This document shows positions 1 to 13,033 of a DNA stretch of 64,000 nt, piece by piece. This DNA is from Eledone cirrhosa. Taxonomy: Eukaryota; Mollusca; Cephalopoda; Octopoda; Eledonidae. The position numbers were made by a program, and so were the translations under genes. The notes beneath the pieces were generated by a model, which saw only the letters and a list, made by a program, of their open reading frames with translations, was not told the DNA's origin and ran no database searches. How positions within the stretch are numbered: the first letter of the stretch is position 1; each line of letters begins with the position of its first letter. The stretch covers positions 36,190,749 to 36,254,748 of the forward strand of contig OZ024741.1 in the NCBI GenBank assembly GCA_964016885.1, read 5' to 3'.

Positions 1-1890
1 ATGAACTCTTCAGCCTATGAACTGTTCACCCTTAGAACTCTTCAGCCTATGAACTCTTCAGCCTATGGACTCTTTAGCCTATGGACTCTTCACGCTAAGA
101 ATTCTTAAGCCTATGGACTATTCTGCCTATGAACTCTTCACCCTTAGAACTCTTCAGGCTATTAACTCTTCACCCTAAGAACTCTTCACCCTATGAACTC
201 TTCACCCTAAGAACTCTACAGCTTATAGACTCTTCAGCCTATGGACTCATCAGCCTATGATCTCTTCAGCCTATGGAAAATTCAGCCTATGGACTCTTCA
301 CCCTAAGCACTCTTCAGTCTATGGACTCTTCAACCTATATACTCTTCAGGCTATGGACACTTCAGCCTATGGACTCTTCAGCCTATGGACGCTTCACACT
401 AAGAACTATTCAGCCTATGGACTCTTCACCCTGAGAACTCTTCAGTCTATGAACGCTTCAGTCTATGAACTCTTCAGACTATGAACTGTTCACCCTTAGA
501 ACTCTTCAGCCTATGAACTCTTTACCCTTAGGACTCTTCAGGCTTTTATCTCTTCACCCAAGAACTCTTCAGCCTATGAACTCTTCACCCTAAGAACTCT
601 TCAGCCTATGGACACTTCAGCCTATGAACTCTTCACACTAAGAACTCTTCAGCCTATGAACTCTTCAGCCTATGAACTCTTCACCCTTACAATTCTTCAG
701 GCTATTATCTCTTCACCCAAGAACTCTTCAGCCTTTGAACTCTTCACCCTAAGAACTCTTCAGCCTATGGACTCTTAAGCCTATAGACTCTTCACCCTAA
801 GATTTCTTCAGCCTATGAACTGTTCACTCTTAGTAATCTTTAGCCTAAGAACTGTTCAGCCTATGGACACTTCAGCCTATGATCTCTTCACTCTTAGAAC
901 TCTTCAGCCTATGAACACTTCACACTATGAACTCTTCAGCCTATGGACTCTTCAGCCTATGAACTCTTCACCCTTAGAACTCTTCAGGCTATTAACTCTT
1001 CACACTAAGAACACTTCAGCCTATGAACTCTTCACCCTAAGAACTCTTCAGCCTATGAACTCTTCAGCCTATCAACTCTTCAGCCTGTGGACTTTTCAGT
1101 CTATGAACTCTTCACCCTAAGAACTCTTCAGCCTATGAACTCTTCCACCTATGGTCTATAAAGCCTATGGACTCTTCTCCCTAAGCACTCTTCAGCCTAT
1201 GAACTCTTTACTCTAAGAACTCTTCAGCCTGTGAACTCTTCGCCCTAAGAATTCTTCAGCCTGTGGGCTCTTCACCCGAAGAACTATGCAGCCTATGGAC
1301 TCTTCAGCCTATGAACTCCTCAACCTATGGACTCTTCAGCCTATGAACTCTTCACCCTTAAAACTCTTCAGCCTATGAACTCTTCGCCCTAAGAACTCTT
1401 CAGCCTATGGACTCTTCAGCCAATGGACTCTTCAGCCTATGAACATTTCAGCCTATGGACTCTTCAGCCTATGAACTCTTCACCCTTAGAACTCTTCAGG
1501 CTATTAAGTCTTCACCCTAAGATCTCATCAGCCTATGAACTCTTCAGCCTAAGAACAATTCAGCCTATTTATTCTTCAGCCTATGGACTTTTAAGCCTAT
1601 GAATTCATCACCCTAAGAACTCTTCAGCCTATGAACTCTTCAGCCTATGAACTCTTCAGCCTATGGACTCTTCAGCCAATGAACTCTTCACCCTAAGAAC
1701 TCTTAAGCCTATGAACTCCTCAACCTATGGACTCTTCAGTCTTTGGACTCTTCATCTTATGAACTCTTTACCCTAAGAACTCTTCAGCCTGTGAACTCTT
1801 CACCCTAAGAACTCTTCAGCCTATGGACTCTACAGCCTGTGGATTTTTCAGCCTATGGACTCTTGAGCCTATAGAATCTTCAGCCTATGG
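1..1890 (+). repeat. Higher-order block alpha, copy 1 (open at the window's left edge)
   Basis: The variant order matches 18523-20364. The offset is 18522 at the start and becomes 18474 after a 48-bp (three-monomer) difference near 765-815, where this copy has the extra monomers. Diagnostic rare variants shared by both copies are TCTTTAGCCTATGG near 71, TTAGTAATCTTTAGCC near 830, GGTCTATAAAGCC at about 1153 and TCTACAGCCTGTGGA near 1828. Matching stops at about 1890, where this copy joins block beta. The copy starts at base 1, so its true left end probably lies outside the window. Confidence 0.85.
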
Positions 1891-1892
1891 AC

Positions 1893-4800
1893 CCTTCAGC
1901 CTGTGGACTCTTCAGCCTATGAACTCTTCAGCCTATGGACTCTTCACCCTATGGACTCTTCACCCTAAGAACTCTTCAGGCTATGGACTCTTCACCCTAA
2001 GCACTCTTCAGCCTATGAACTCTTCAGTCTATGAACTCTTCAGCCTATGAACTCTTCACCGTTAGAACTCTTCAGCCTATGAACTCTTCACCCTAAGAAC
2101 TTTTTCAGCCTATGGATTCTTCAACCTATGGACTCTTTAGCCTATGAACTCTTCACCCTAAGAACTCTTCAGCCTATGAACTCTTCAGCCTATGAACTCT
2201 TCAGCCTAGGGACTCTTCAGTCTATGGACTCTTCACTCTAAGAACTCTTCAGTCTATGGACTCTTCAGTCTATGGACTCTTCACTCTAAGAACTCTTCAG
2301 GCTATGAAATCTTCACTCTATGAACTCTTCTCCCTCAGAACTTTTCAGCCTATGTACTCTTCACCGTAAAATCTCTTCAGCCTATCGACTCTTCTCCCTA
2401 AGAACTCTTCAGCCTATGGACTCTTCAGCCTATGAACTCTTCCGCCTATGAACTCTTCACCCTAAGAACTAGTCAGCTTATGGACTCTTCAGCCTATGAA
2501 CTCCTCAGCCTATGAAATATTCACCCTAAGAACTCTTCAGCTTATGGACTCTTCAGCCTATGAACTCTTCAGCCTATGGCCTCTTCAGCCTATGGACTCT
2601 TCGCGCTAAGAATTCTTCAGCCTATGGGCTATTCTGCCTATGAACTCTTCACCCTTAGAACTCTTCAGGCTACTAACTCTTGACCCTAAGAACTCTTCGG
2701 CCTATGAACTTTCACCCTAAGAACTCTTCAGCCTATAGACTCTTCAGCCTATGAACTCATCAGCCAATGAACTCTTCAGCCTATGGATTCTTCAGCCTAT
2801 GAACTCTTCACCCTAAGAACTCTTGAGACTATGAAATCTTCCACCTATGCATTCTTCAGCCTATGGACTCTTCACCCTAAGCACTCTTCAGCCTATGGAC
2901 TCTTCAACCTATATATTCTTCAGCCTATGGACACTTCAGCCTATGAACTCTTCACACTAAGAAATCTTCACACTATGAACTCTTCAGCCTATGAACTCTT
3001 CAACCTATGGAATCTTCAGCCTATGGACTCTTCACACTAAGAACTCTTCAGCCTATGGACTCTTCACCCTAAGAACTCTTCAGTCTATGAACTCTTCAGC
3101 CTATGAACTGTTCACCCTTAGAACTCTTCAGCCTATGAACTCTTCACACTAAGAACTCTTCACCCAAGAATTCATCAGCCTATGAACTGTTCACCCTAAG
3201 AACTCTTCAGCCTATGGACTCTTCACACTAAGAAGTCTTCAGCCTATGAACTGTTCACTCTTAGAACTCTTTAGCCTAGGAACTCTTCAGCCTATGGACT
3301 CTTCAGCCTATGAACTCTTCACCCTTAGAACTCTTAAGCCTATGAAATCTTCACACTAAGAACTCTTCAGCCTATGGTCTCTTCAGCCTATGAACTCTTC
3401 AACCTTAGAACTCTTCAGGCTATTAACTCTTCACACTAAGAACTGTTCTGCCTATTAACTTTTCACCCTAAGAACTCTTCAGCCTATGGATTCTTCAGCC
3501 TATGGACTCTTAAGCCTATGAACTCTTCACCCTAAAAACTCTTCAGCCTATGGCTCTTCAGCCTATGCACTCTTCACCCTAAGAACTCTTCAGCCTATGG
3601 ACTCTTCAGCCTATGAATTTTTCAGCCTATGGACTCTTCAGCCTATGGACTCTTCACCCTAAGAACTCTTCAGCCTATGGACTCTTCACCCTAAGCACTC
3701 TTCAGCCTATGAACTATTCAGGCTATGGTCTCTTCACCCTAAGAACTTTTCAGCCTATGAACTCTTCACCCTAAGAGCTCTTCAGCCTATGGATTCTTCA
3801 GCCTATGAACTCTTCACCCAAGAACTCTTCAGCCTATGAACTCTTCACCCTAAGAACTCTTCAGCCTATTAACTCTTCAGCCTATGAACTCTCCACCATA
3901 AAAACTCTTCAGACTATAGACTCTTCACACTAATTAATCTTCAGCCTATGGACTCTTCAGCCTATGAAATCTTCAGCCAATGAATTCTTCACCCTAAGAA
4001 CTCTTCAGCTTATGGACTCTTCAGCCTATGAAATCTTCAGCCTATGGACTCTTCAGCCTATCGACTCTTCACACTAAGAACTATTCAGCCTATGGACTCT
4101 TCACCCTAAGAACTCTTCAGTCTATGAACGCTTCATTCTATGAACTCTTCAGCCTATGAACTGTTCACCCTTAGAACTCTTCAGCCTATGAACTCTTCAA
4201 CCTTAGGACTCCTAAGGCTATTATTTCTTCACCCAAGAACTCTTCAGCCTATGAACTCTTCAACCTATGGACACTTCAGCCTATGAACTCTTCAGACTAA
4301 GAACTCTTCAACCTATGAACTCTTCAGCCTATTAACTCTTCACCCTAAGAACTCTTCAGCCTATGGACTCTTCAGCCTATGAATTCTTCAGCCTATGGAC
4401 TCATCAGCCTATGGACTCTTCACGCTAAGAATTCTTCAGCCTATGGAGTATTCTGCCTATGAACTCTTCACCCTTATAACTTTTCAGGCTATTAACTCTT
4501 CACCCTATGAACTCTTCAGCCTATGGACTCTTCAGCCAATGAACTCTTCACCCTAAGAACTCTTCAGCCTATGAACTCTTCAACCTATGGACACTTCAGA
4601 CAATAGACTCTTCATTCTAAGAACTCTTCAGCCTATGGACTCTTAAGCCTATGAATTCTTCACCTTAAGAACTCTTAAGCCTATGAACTCTTCAGCCTAT
4701 GAACTCTTCAGCCTATGGACTCTTCAGTCTTTGGACTCTTCACGCTAAGAATTCTTCAGCCTATGGACTATTCTGCCTATGAACTCTTCACACTTAGAAC

Positions 4801-7800
4801 TCTTCTGGCTATTAACTCTTCACCCTAAGAACTCTTCGGCCTATGAACTCTTCACCCTAAGAACTATTCAGCCTATGGACTCATCAGCCTATGAACTGTT
4901 CACCCTAAAAACTCTTCAGCCTATGAACTCTTCAGCCTATGAACTCTTCAGCTAATGGACTCTTCAGCCTATGAACTCTTCACACTAAGAACTCTTCAGT
5001 CTATGAACTCTTCCACCTAAGGACTCTTAAGTTTATGGACTCTTCACCCTAAGCACTCTTCACCCTAAGAACTCTTCAGCCTATGGGCTATTCAGCCTCC
5101 GACTCTTCAGCCTATGGACTCTTCAGCCTATGAACCTTTCAGCCTATTGACTCTTCAGCCTAGGGACTCTTCACCCTAAGAACTCTTCAGCCTATGGACT
5201 CTTCGGCCTATGAACTCTTCAGCCTATGATCTCTTCTGCCTATGAACTGTTCACCATTAGAACTCTTCAACCTAAGAACTCTTCACCCTAAGAACTCTTC
5301 AGCCTATGGACTCTTCAGTCTATAGATTCTTCAGCCTACGATCTCTTCAGCCTATAAACTCTTCAGGCTATTAACTCTTCACCCTAAGAACTCTTCAGCC
5401 TATGGACTCTTCAGCCTATGGACTCTTCAGCCTATGAACTCTTCAGCCTATGGACTCTTCAGCCTATGGACTCTTCACACTAAGAACTATTCAGCCTATG
5501 GAGTCTTCACCCTAAGAACTCTTCAGTCTATGAACTCTTCAGTCTATGAACTCTTCAGCCTATGAACTGTTCACCCTTAGAACTCCTCAGCCTATGAACT
5601 CTTCAGCCTATGGACTCTTCAGCCTATGGACTCTTCACCCTAAGAAGTCTTCAGCCTATGAACTGTTCACTCTTAGAAATCTTTAGCCTAAGAACTGTTC
5701 AGCCTATGGACTCTTAAGCCTATGAACTATTCACCCTTAGATCTCTTCAGCCTATGAACTCTTCACACTAAGAACTCTTCAGCCTATGGTCTCTTCAGCC
5801 TATGAACTCTTCACCCTTAGAACTCTTCATGCTATTAACTCTTCACACTAAGAACTCTTCAGCCTATTAACATTTCAGCCTAAGAACTATTCAGCCTATG
5901 GATTCTTCAAGCTATGGACTATTAGGCCTATGAACTCTTCACACTAAGAACTCTTCAGCCTATGAACTCTTCACCCTAAAAACTCTTCAGCCTCTGAACT
6001 CTTCAGCCTATGAACTTTTCAGCCTATGGACTCTTCAGCCAATGAACTCTTCACCCTAAGAACTCTTCAGCCTATGAACTTTTCAACCTATGGCCTCTTC
6101 ATCCTATGGACTCTTCATTCTAAGAACTCTTCAGCCTATGGACTCTTCAGCCTATGAACTCTTCACCCTAAGAACTCTTCAGCTTATGGACTCTTCAGCC
6201 TATGAATTCTTCAGCCTATTGTCTCTCCAGCCTATGGACTCTTCACGCTAATAATTCTTCAGCCTATGGAGTATTCTGCCTATGAACTCTTCACCCTTAG
6301 AACTCTTCAGGCTATTAAATCTTCACCCTAAGAACTCTTCAGCCTATGGATTCTTCAGCCTATAGACTCTTAAGCCTATGAACTCTTCACCCTAAGAATT
6401 CTTAAGCCTATGAACTCTTCAGCCTATGAACTCTTCAGCCTATGGACTCCTCAGCCAATGAACTCTTCACCCTAAGAACTCTTCAGCCTATGAATTCTTC
6501 AACCTATGGACTCTTCAGCCTATGGACTCTTCACTCTAAGAATTCTTCAGGCTATTAACTCTTCACCCTAAGAACTCTTCGGCCTATGAACTCTTCACCC
6601 TAAGAACTCTTCAACCTATGGACTCTTCAGCCTATGGACTCTTCATGCTAAGAACTCTTCAGCCTATGGACTCTTCAACCTCTGAAATCTCCACCCTAAG
6701 AACTCTTCAGCTTGTGGAGTCTTCAGCCTATGAATTCTTCAGCCTATGGACTCATCAGCCTATGGACTCTTCACGCTAAGAATTCTTCAGCCTATGGAGT
6801 ATTCTGCCTATGAACTCTTCACCCTTATAACTTTTCAGGCTATTAACTCTTCACCCTATGAACTCTTCAGCCTATGGACTCTTCAGCCAATGAACTCTTC
6901 ACCCTAGGAACTCTTCAGCCTATGAACTCTTCAACATATGGACACTTCAGACAATGGACTCTTCATTCTAAGAACTCTTCAGCCTATGGACTCTTAAGCC
7001 TATGAATTCTTCACCCTAAGAACTCTTAAGCCTATCAACTCTTCAGCCTATGAACTCTTCAGCCTATGGACTCTTCAGTCTTTGGACTCTTCACGCTAAG
7101 AATTCTTCAGCCTATGGACTATTCTGCCTATGAACTCTTCACACTTAGAACTCTTCAGGCTATTAACTCTTCACCCTAAGAACTCTTCGGCCTATGAACT
7201 CTTCACCCTATGAACTATTCAGCCTATGGACTCATCAGCCTATGAACTCTTCACCCTAAGAACTCTTCAGCCTATGAAGTCTTCAGCCTATGAACTCTTC
7301 AGCTAATGGACTCTTCAGCCTATTAACTCTTCACACTAAGGACTGTTAAGTTTATGGACTCTTCACCCTAAGCACTCTTCACCCTAAGAACTCTTCAGCC
7401 TATGGACTATTCAGCCTCCGACTCTTCAGCCTATGGACTCATCAGCCTATGGACTATTCAGCCTATGAACTCTTTACCCTAAGAACTCTTCAGCCTGTGA
7501 ACTCTTCGCCCTAAGTATTCTTCAGCCTATGGGCTCTTCACCCGAAGAAATATTCAGGCTATGGACTCTTCAGCCAATGAACTCCTCAACCTATGGACTC
7601 TTCAGCCTATGAACTCTTCACACTTAAAACTCTTCAGACTATGAACTCTTCAGCCTATGGACTCTTCAGCCTATGGACTCTTCAGCCTATGAACTTTTCA
7701 GCCTATTGACTCTTCAGCCTAGGGACTCTTCACCCTAAGAACTCTTCAGCCTATGGACTCTTCGGCCTATGAACTCTTCAGCCTATGATCTCTTCTGCCT

Positions 7801-10800
7801 ATGAACTGTTCACCCTTAGAACTCTTCAGCCTAAGAACTCTTCACCCTAAGAACTCTTCAGCCTATGGACTCTTCAGTCTATAGATTCTTCAGCCTACGA
7901 ACTCTTCAGCCTATGAACACATCAGGCTATTAACTCTTCACCCTAAGAACTCTTCAGCCTATGGACTCTTCAGCCTATGGAATCTTCACTCTATGGACTC
8001 TTCAGCCTATGGATTTTTCAGCCTATGAACTATTCAGCCTATGGACTTTCAGCCTATGGACTATTCACCCTAAGAACTCTTCAGCCTATGGACTCTTCAC
8101 CCTAAGCACTCTTCAGCCTATGAACTCTTCAGTCTATGAACTCTTCTGCCTATGAACTGTTCAGCCTTAGAACTCTTCAGCCTATGAACTCTTCACCCTC
8201 AGAACTCTTCAGCCTATGGACTCTTCAGTCTATAGACTCTTCAGCCTATGAACTTTTCACCCTATGGAATCTTCACCCTAAGCACATTTCAGCCTATGAA
8301 CTCTTCAGTCTATGGACGCTTCCTCCTATGAACTATTCAGCCTATGGACTCTTCAGCCTATGAACTCTTCACCCAAGAACTCTTCAGCCTATGGATTCTT
8401 CACCCTGAGAAGTCTTCAGCCTATGAACTGTTCACTCTTACAACTCATCAGCCTAAGGACACTTCCCCCTAAGCACTCTTCAGCCTATGGACTCGTCAAC
8501 CTATATACTCCTCAGCCTATGGACACTTCAGGCTATGAACCCTATCACATTAAGAACTCTTCAGCCTATGAACTCTTCAGCCTATGAACTCTTCACCCTA
8601 AGAACTCTTCAGCCTATAGACTCTTCAGCCTATGAACTCTTAGGCCTATGGACTCTTCAGCCTATGGACTCTTCAGCCTATGAACTCTTCACCCTAAGAG
8701 CTCTTCAGCCAATGGACTCTTCAGCCTATGAACTCTTAGGCCTATGGACTCTTCAAGCCTATGGACTCTTCATACTAAGAATTCTTCAGCCTATCGACTA
8801 TTCACCCTAAGAACTCTTCAGCCTATGAACTCTTCAGTCTATGTACTCTTCAGCCTATGAACTCTTCACCCTTAGAACTCTTCAGGCTATTATCTCTTCA
8901 CCCAAGAACTCTTCAGCCTATGAACTCTTCACCCTAAGAACCCTTCAGCCTATGGACTCTCAGCCTATGGACTCTTCACCCTAAGAAGTCTTCAGCCTAT
9001 GAACTGTTCACTATTAGAACTCTTTAGCCTAAGAACTGTTTAGCCTATGGACTCGTCAGCCTATGATCTCTTCAGCCTTAGACTCTTCAGCCCATGAACT
9101 CTTCACACTAAGAACTCTTCAACCTATGGACTCTTCAGCCTATGAACTCTTCACCCATAGAACTCTTCACTCTATGAACTCTTCACCCTAAGATCTCATC
9201 AGCCTATGAACTCTTCACTGTAAGAACTCCTCAGCCTATGGATTCTACAGCCTATGGACTCTTAAGCCTATAAACTGTTCACCATTAGAACTCTTCAGCC
9301 TATGAACTCTTCACCCTAAGAACTCTTCAGCCTATGAACTCTTCATCCTAAGAACTCTTCAGCCTATGGACTCTTCAGCCTATGAACTATTCACCCAAGA
9401 ACTCTTCAGCCTATGAACTCTTCACCCTAAGAACTGTTCAGCCTATGAACTCTTCAGCCTATTAACTCTTCAGCCTATGGACTCTTCAGCCAATGAACTC
9501 TTCACCCTAAGAAATGTTCAGCCTATGAACTCTTCAACCTATGGACTCTTCAGCCTATGGAATCTTCACTCTAAGAACTCTTCAGCTTGTGAACTCTTCA
9601 CCCTAAGAACTCTTCAGCCTAATGAACTCTTCAGGCTATAAACTCTTCACTCTATGAACTCTTCACCCTAAGAACTCTTCAGCCTATGAACTCTTCACCA
9701 TAAAAATTCTTCAGCGTATGGACTCTTCACCCTAAGAACTCTTCAGCCTATGGACTCTTCAGCCTATGAACTCTTCAGCCTATGGACACTTCAGCCCATG
9801 AACTCTTCACCCTAAGAACTCTTAAGCCTATGAAATCTTCAGGCTATGAACTCTTCAGCCTATGGACTCCTCAGCCAATGAACTCTTCACTCTAAGAACT
9901 CTTCAGCTTATGGACTATTCAGCCTATGAACTATTCAGCCTATGGACTCTTCAGCCTATGGACTCTTCACGCTAAGAATTCTTCAGCCTATGGACTATTC
10001 TGCCTATGAACTCTTCACCCTTAGAACTCTTCGGGCTATTAACTCTTCACCCTAACATCTCATTAGCCTATGAACTCTTCACCTAAGAACTATTCAGCCT
10101 ATGGACTCTTAAGCCTATGAACTCTTCAGCCTATGGACTCTTCAGCCAATGAACTCTTCACCCTAAGAACTCTTCAGCCTATGAACTCTTCAACCTATGG
10201 ACTCTTCAGCCTATGGACTCTTCACTCTAGGAACTCTTCAGCCTATGGACTCTTCAGTCTATGGACTATTCGGCCTATGAACTCTTTACCCTAAGAAATC
10301 TTCAGCCTGTGAATTCTTCACCCTAAGAACTCTTCAGCCTATGGGCTCTTCACCCTAAGAACTCTTCAGCCTATGAACTCTTCACCATACAAACTCTTCA
10401 GCCTATGGAATCTTCACCCTAAGAACTCTTCAGCCTATGGACTCTTCATCCTATGAACTCTTCAGCCTATGGACTCTTCAGCCTATGGACTCTTCACACT
10501 AAGAACTCTTCAGCCTATGGACTCTTCAACCTAAAAACTCTTCAGTCTATGAATTCTTCAGTCTATGAACTCTTCAGCCTATGAACTGTTCACCCTTAGA
10601 ACTCTTCAGCCTATGAACTCTTCACCCTTAGAACTTTTCAGGCTATTATCTCTTCACCGAAGAACTCTTCAGCCTATGAACTCTTCACCCTAAGAACTCT
10701 TCAGCCTATGGACTCTTCAGCCTATAGACTCTTCATCCTAAGATGTCTTCAGCCTATGAACTGTTCACTCTTAGAAATCTTTAGCCTAAGAACTCATCGG

Positions 10801-10980
10801 CCTATGAACTGTTCAGCCTATGGACTCTTCAGCCAATGAACTCTTCACCGTAAGAACTCTTCAGCCTATGAAATCTTCAACCTATGGACTCTTCAGCCTA
10901 TGGACACTTCACACTAAGAAATCTTCTGCCTATGAACTCTTCAGGCTATGAACTCTTCATTCTATGAACTCTTCACCCTG
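1893..10980 (+). repeat. Higher-order block beta, copy 1 (about 9.1 kb)
   Basis: Colinear with 28272-37430. The offset moves from 26381 near 2100 to 26387 near 2783, 26451 near 7961 and 26452 near 9216. Differences are mostly single bases and loss or gain of monomers. For example, near 3720 copy 2 has several extra monomers, and near 5095 this copy lacks a stretch that copy 2 holds around 31480-31700. Shared markers include CTTTTTCAGCC near 2100, CACTAATTAATCTTC near 3928, CAGCCTCCGACTC near 5093 and 7408, GCTAATGG at 7302, and GCCTAATGAACTC near 9610. The right boundary is where copy 2 turns to a CTCTTCGGCC monomer instead of CTCCTCAGCC. Confidence 0.82.
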
Positions 10981-13033
10981 AGAACTCCTCAGCCTATGGA
11001 CTCTTCACCCTAAGAACTCTTCACCCTAAGAACTCTTCAGCCTATGAACTCTTCAGTCTATGAACTCTTCAGCCTATGAACTCTTCACCTTTAGATCTCT
11101 TCAGCCTATGGACTCTTCACCCTAAGAAGTCTCAGCCTATTAACTCTTTACACTAAGAACTCTTAAGCCTATGACCTTTTCACCCTAAGAACACTTCAGC
11201 CTATGGACTCTTCAGCATATGGACTCTTCAGCCTAGAACTCTTCACCCTTAGAACTCTTCAGGCTATTAACTCTTCACCCTAAGATCTCATCAGCCTATG
11301 AACTCTTCACCCTAAGAACTATTCAGCCTATGGACTCTTAAGCCTATGAACTCTGCAGCCTATGAACTCTTCAGCCTATGAATTTTTCAGCCTATCGACT
11401 CTTCAGCCAATGAACTCTTCACCCTAAGAACTCTTCAGGCTATCAACTCTTCAAACTATGGTCTCTTCAGCCTATGGACTCTTCACTCTAGGAACTCTTC
11501 AGCCTATGGAGTCTTCAGGCTATGGACTCTTCGGCCTATGAACTCTTTACCCTAAGAAATCTTCAGCCTATGGGCTCTTCACCCTAAGAACTCTTCAGTC
11601 TATGAACTCTTCGGTCTATGAACTCTTCAGCCTATGAACTGTTCACCCTTAGAACTCTTCAGCCTATGAACTCTTCACTCTTAGAACTCTTCAGGCTAAT
11701 ATCTCTTCACCCAAGAACTCTTCAGCCTATGAACTGATCACCCTAAGAACTCTTCAGCCTATGGACTCTTTAGCCTATGAACTCTTCACCCTAAGTACTC
11801 TTAAGCCTATGAACTCTTCAGCCTATGGACTCCTCAGCCAATGAACTATTCACCCTAAGAACTCTTCAGCCTATGAACTCTTCAACCTATGGACTCTTCA
11901 GCCTATGGACTCTTCACCCTAAGAACTTTTCAGCCTATGGACTCATCAGCCTATGAACTCTTCACCCTAATAACTCTTAAGCCTATGAACTCTTCAGCCT
12001 ATGAACTCTTCAGCCTATGGACTCTTCAGCCTATGGACTCTTCAGCCAATGAATTCTTCACCCTAAGAACTCTTCAGCCTATAAAATCTTAGACCTATGG
12101 ACTCAAGAGCCTATGAGCTCTTCACCCAATGGACTCTTTACCCTAAGAACTCTTCTGCCTATGAACTATTCTAGCTATGAACTCTTAACTCTATGAACTC
12201 TTCACCCTAAAAACTCTTCAGCCTATGAACTCTTCCCCATAAAAACTGTTCAGCTTATGGACTCTTCACCCTACGAACTCTTCAGCCTATGGACTTTTCA
12301 GTCTATGAACTCTTCAGCCTATGGACTCTACAGCCTGTGGACACTTCAGCCTATGAACTCTTCACACTAAGAACTCTTCAGCCTATGATGTCTTCAGCCT
12401 ATGAAGTCTTCAGCCTATGAACTCTTCCACCAAAGGACTCTTCAGCCTATGGACTCTTCACCCTAAGCACTCTTCAGCCTATGGACTCTTCAGCCTATGA
12501 ACTCTTCTGCCTATGGACTCTTAGGCCTATGGACTCTTCAGACTATGAACTCTTTACCCTAAGAACTCTTCAGCCTGTGAACTCTTCGTCCTAAGAATTC
12601 TTCAGGATATGGGCTCTTCACCCGAAGAACTATTCAGCCTATGGACTCTTCAGCCTATGAACTCTTCACACTTAGAACTCTTCAGCCTATTAACTCTTCA
12701 CCCTAAGAACTCTTCAGCCTATAGTCTCTTCAGACTATGGACTCTTCAGCCTATCAACCTTTGAGCCTATGGACTCTTCAGCCTATGGACTCTTCACCCT
12801 AAGAACCCTTCAGCCTATGGACTCTTCAGCCTATGAACTCTTCAGCCTATGGACTCTTCACCCTATGGACTCTTCACCCTAAGAACTCTTCAGCCTATGG
12901 ACTCTTCAGTCTATGAACTCTTTAGCCTATGAACTCTTCACCCTAAGAACTCTTCAGCCTATGAACTCTTCAGATTATGAACTGATCAGCCTATGGACTC
13001 TTCGGTCTATGGACTCTTCACTCTAAGAACTCT
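9199..13033 (+). repeat. 3,835-bp tandem unit, copy 1
   Basis: Directly followed by an almost identical copy at an offset of 3835, fixed by CACTGTAAG at 9216 and 13051. Rare variants preserved in both include CAGCGTATGG near 9713, TCAGGATATGGG near 12604, CTCAAGAGCC near 12103, and the off-length monomers CCTAATGAAC and CCTAGAAC. By eye I noted only two base differences: AAATCTTCAACC against GAACTCTTCAACC near 10871, and CTTAAGCC against CTTCAGCC near 11163. Its first 1.8 kb overlaps the end of block beta; the rest (to 13033) is not repeated as a whole elsewhere in the window apart from its neighbour. Confidence 0.9.
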
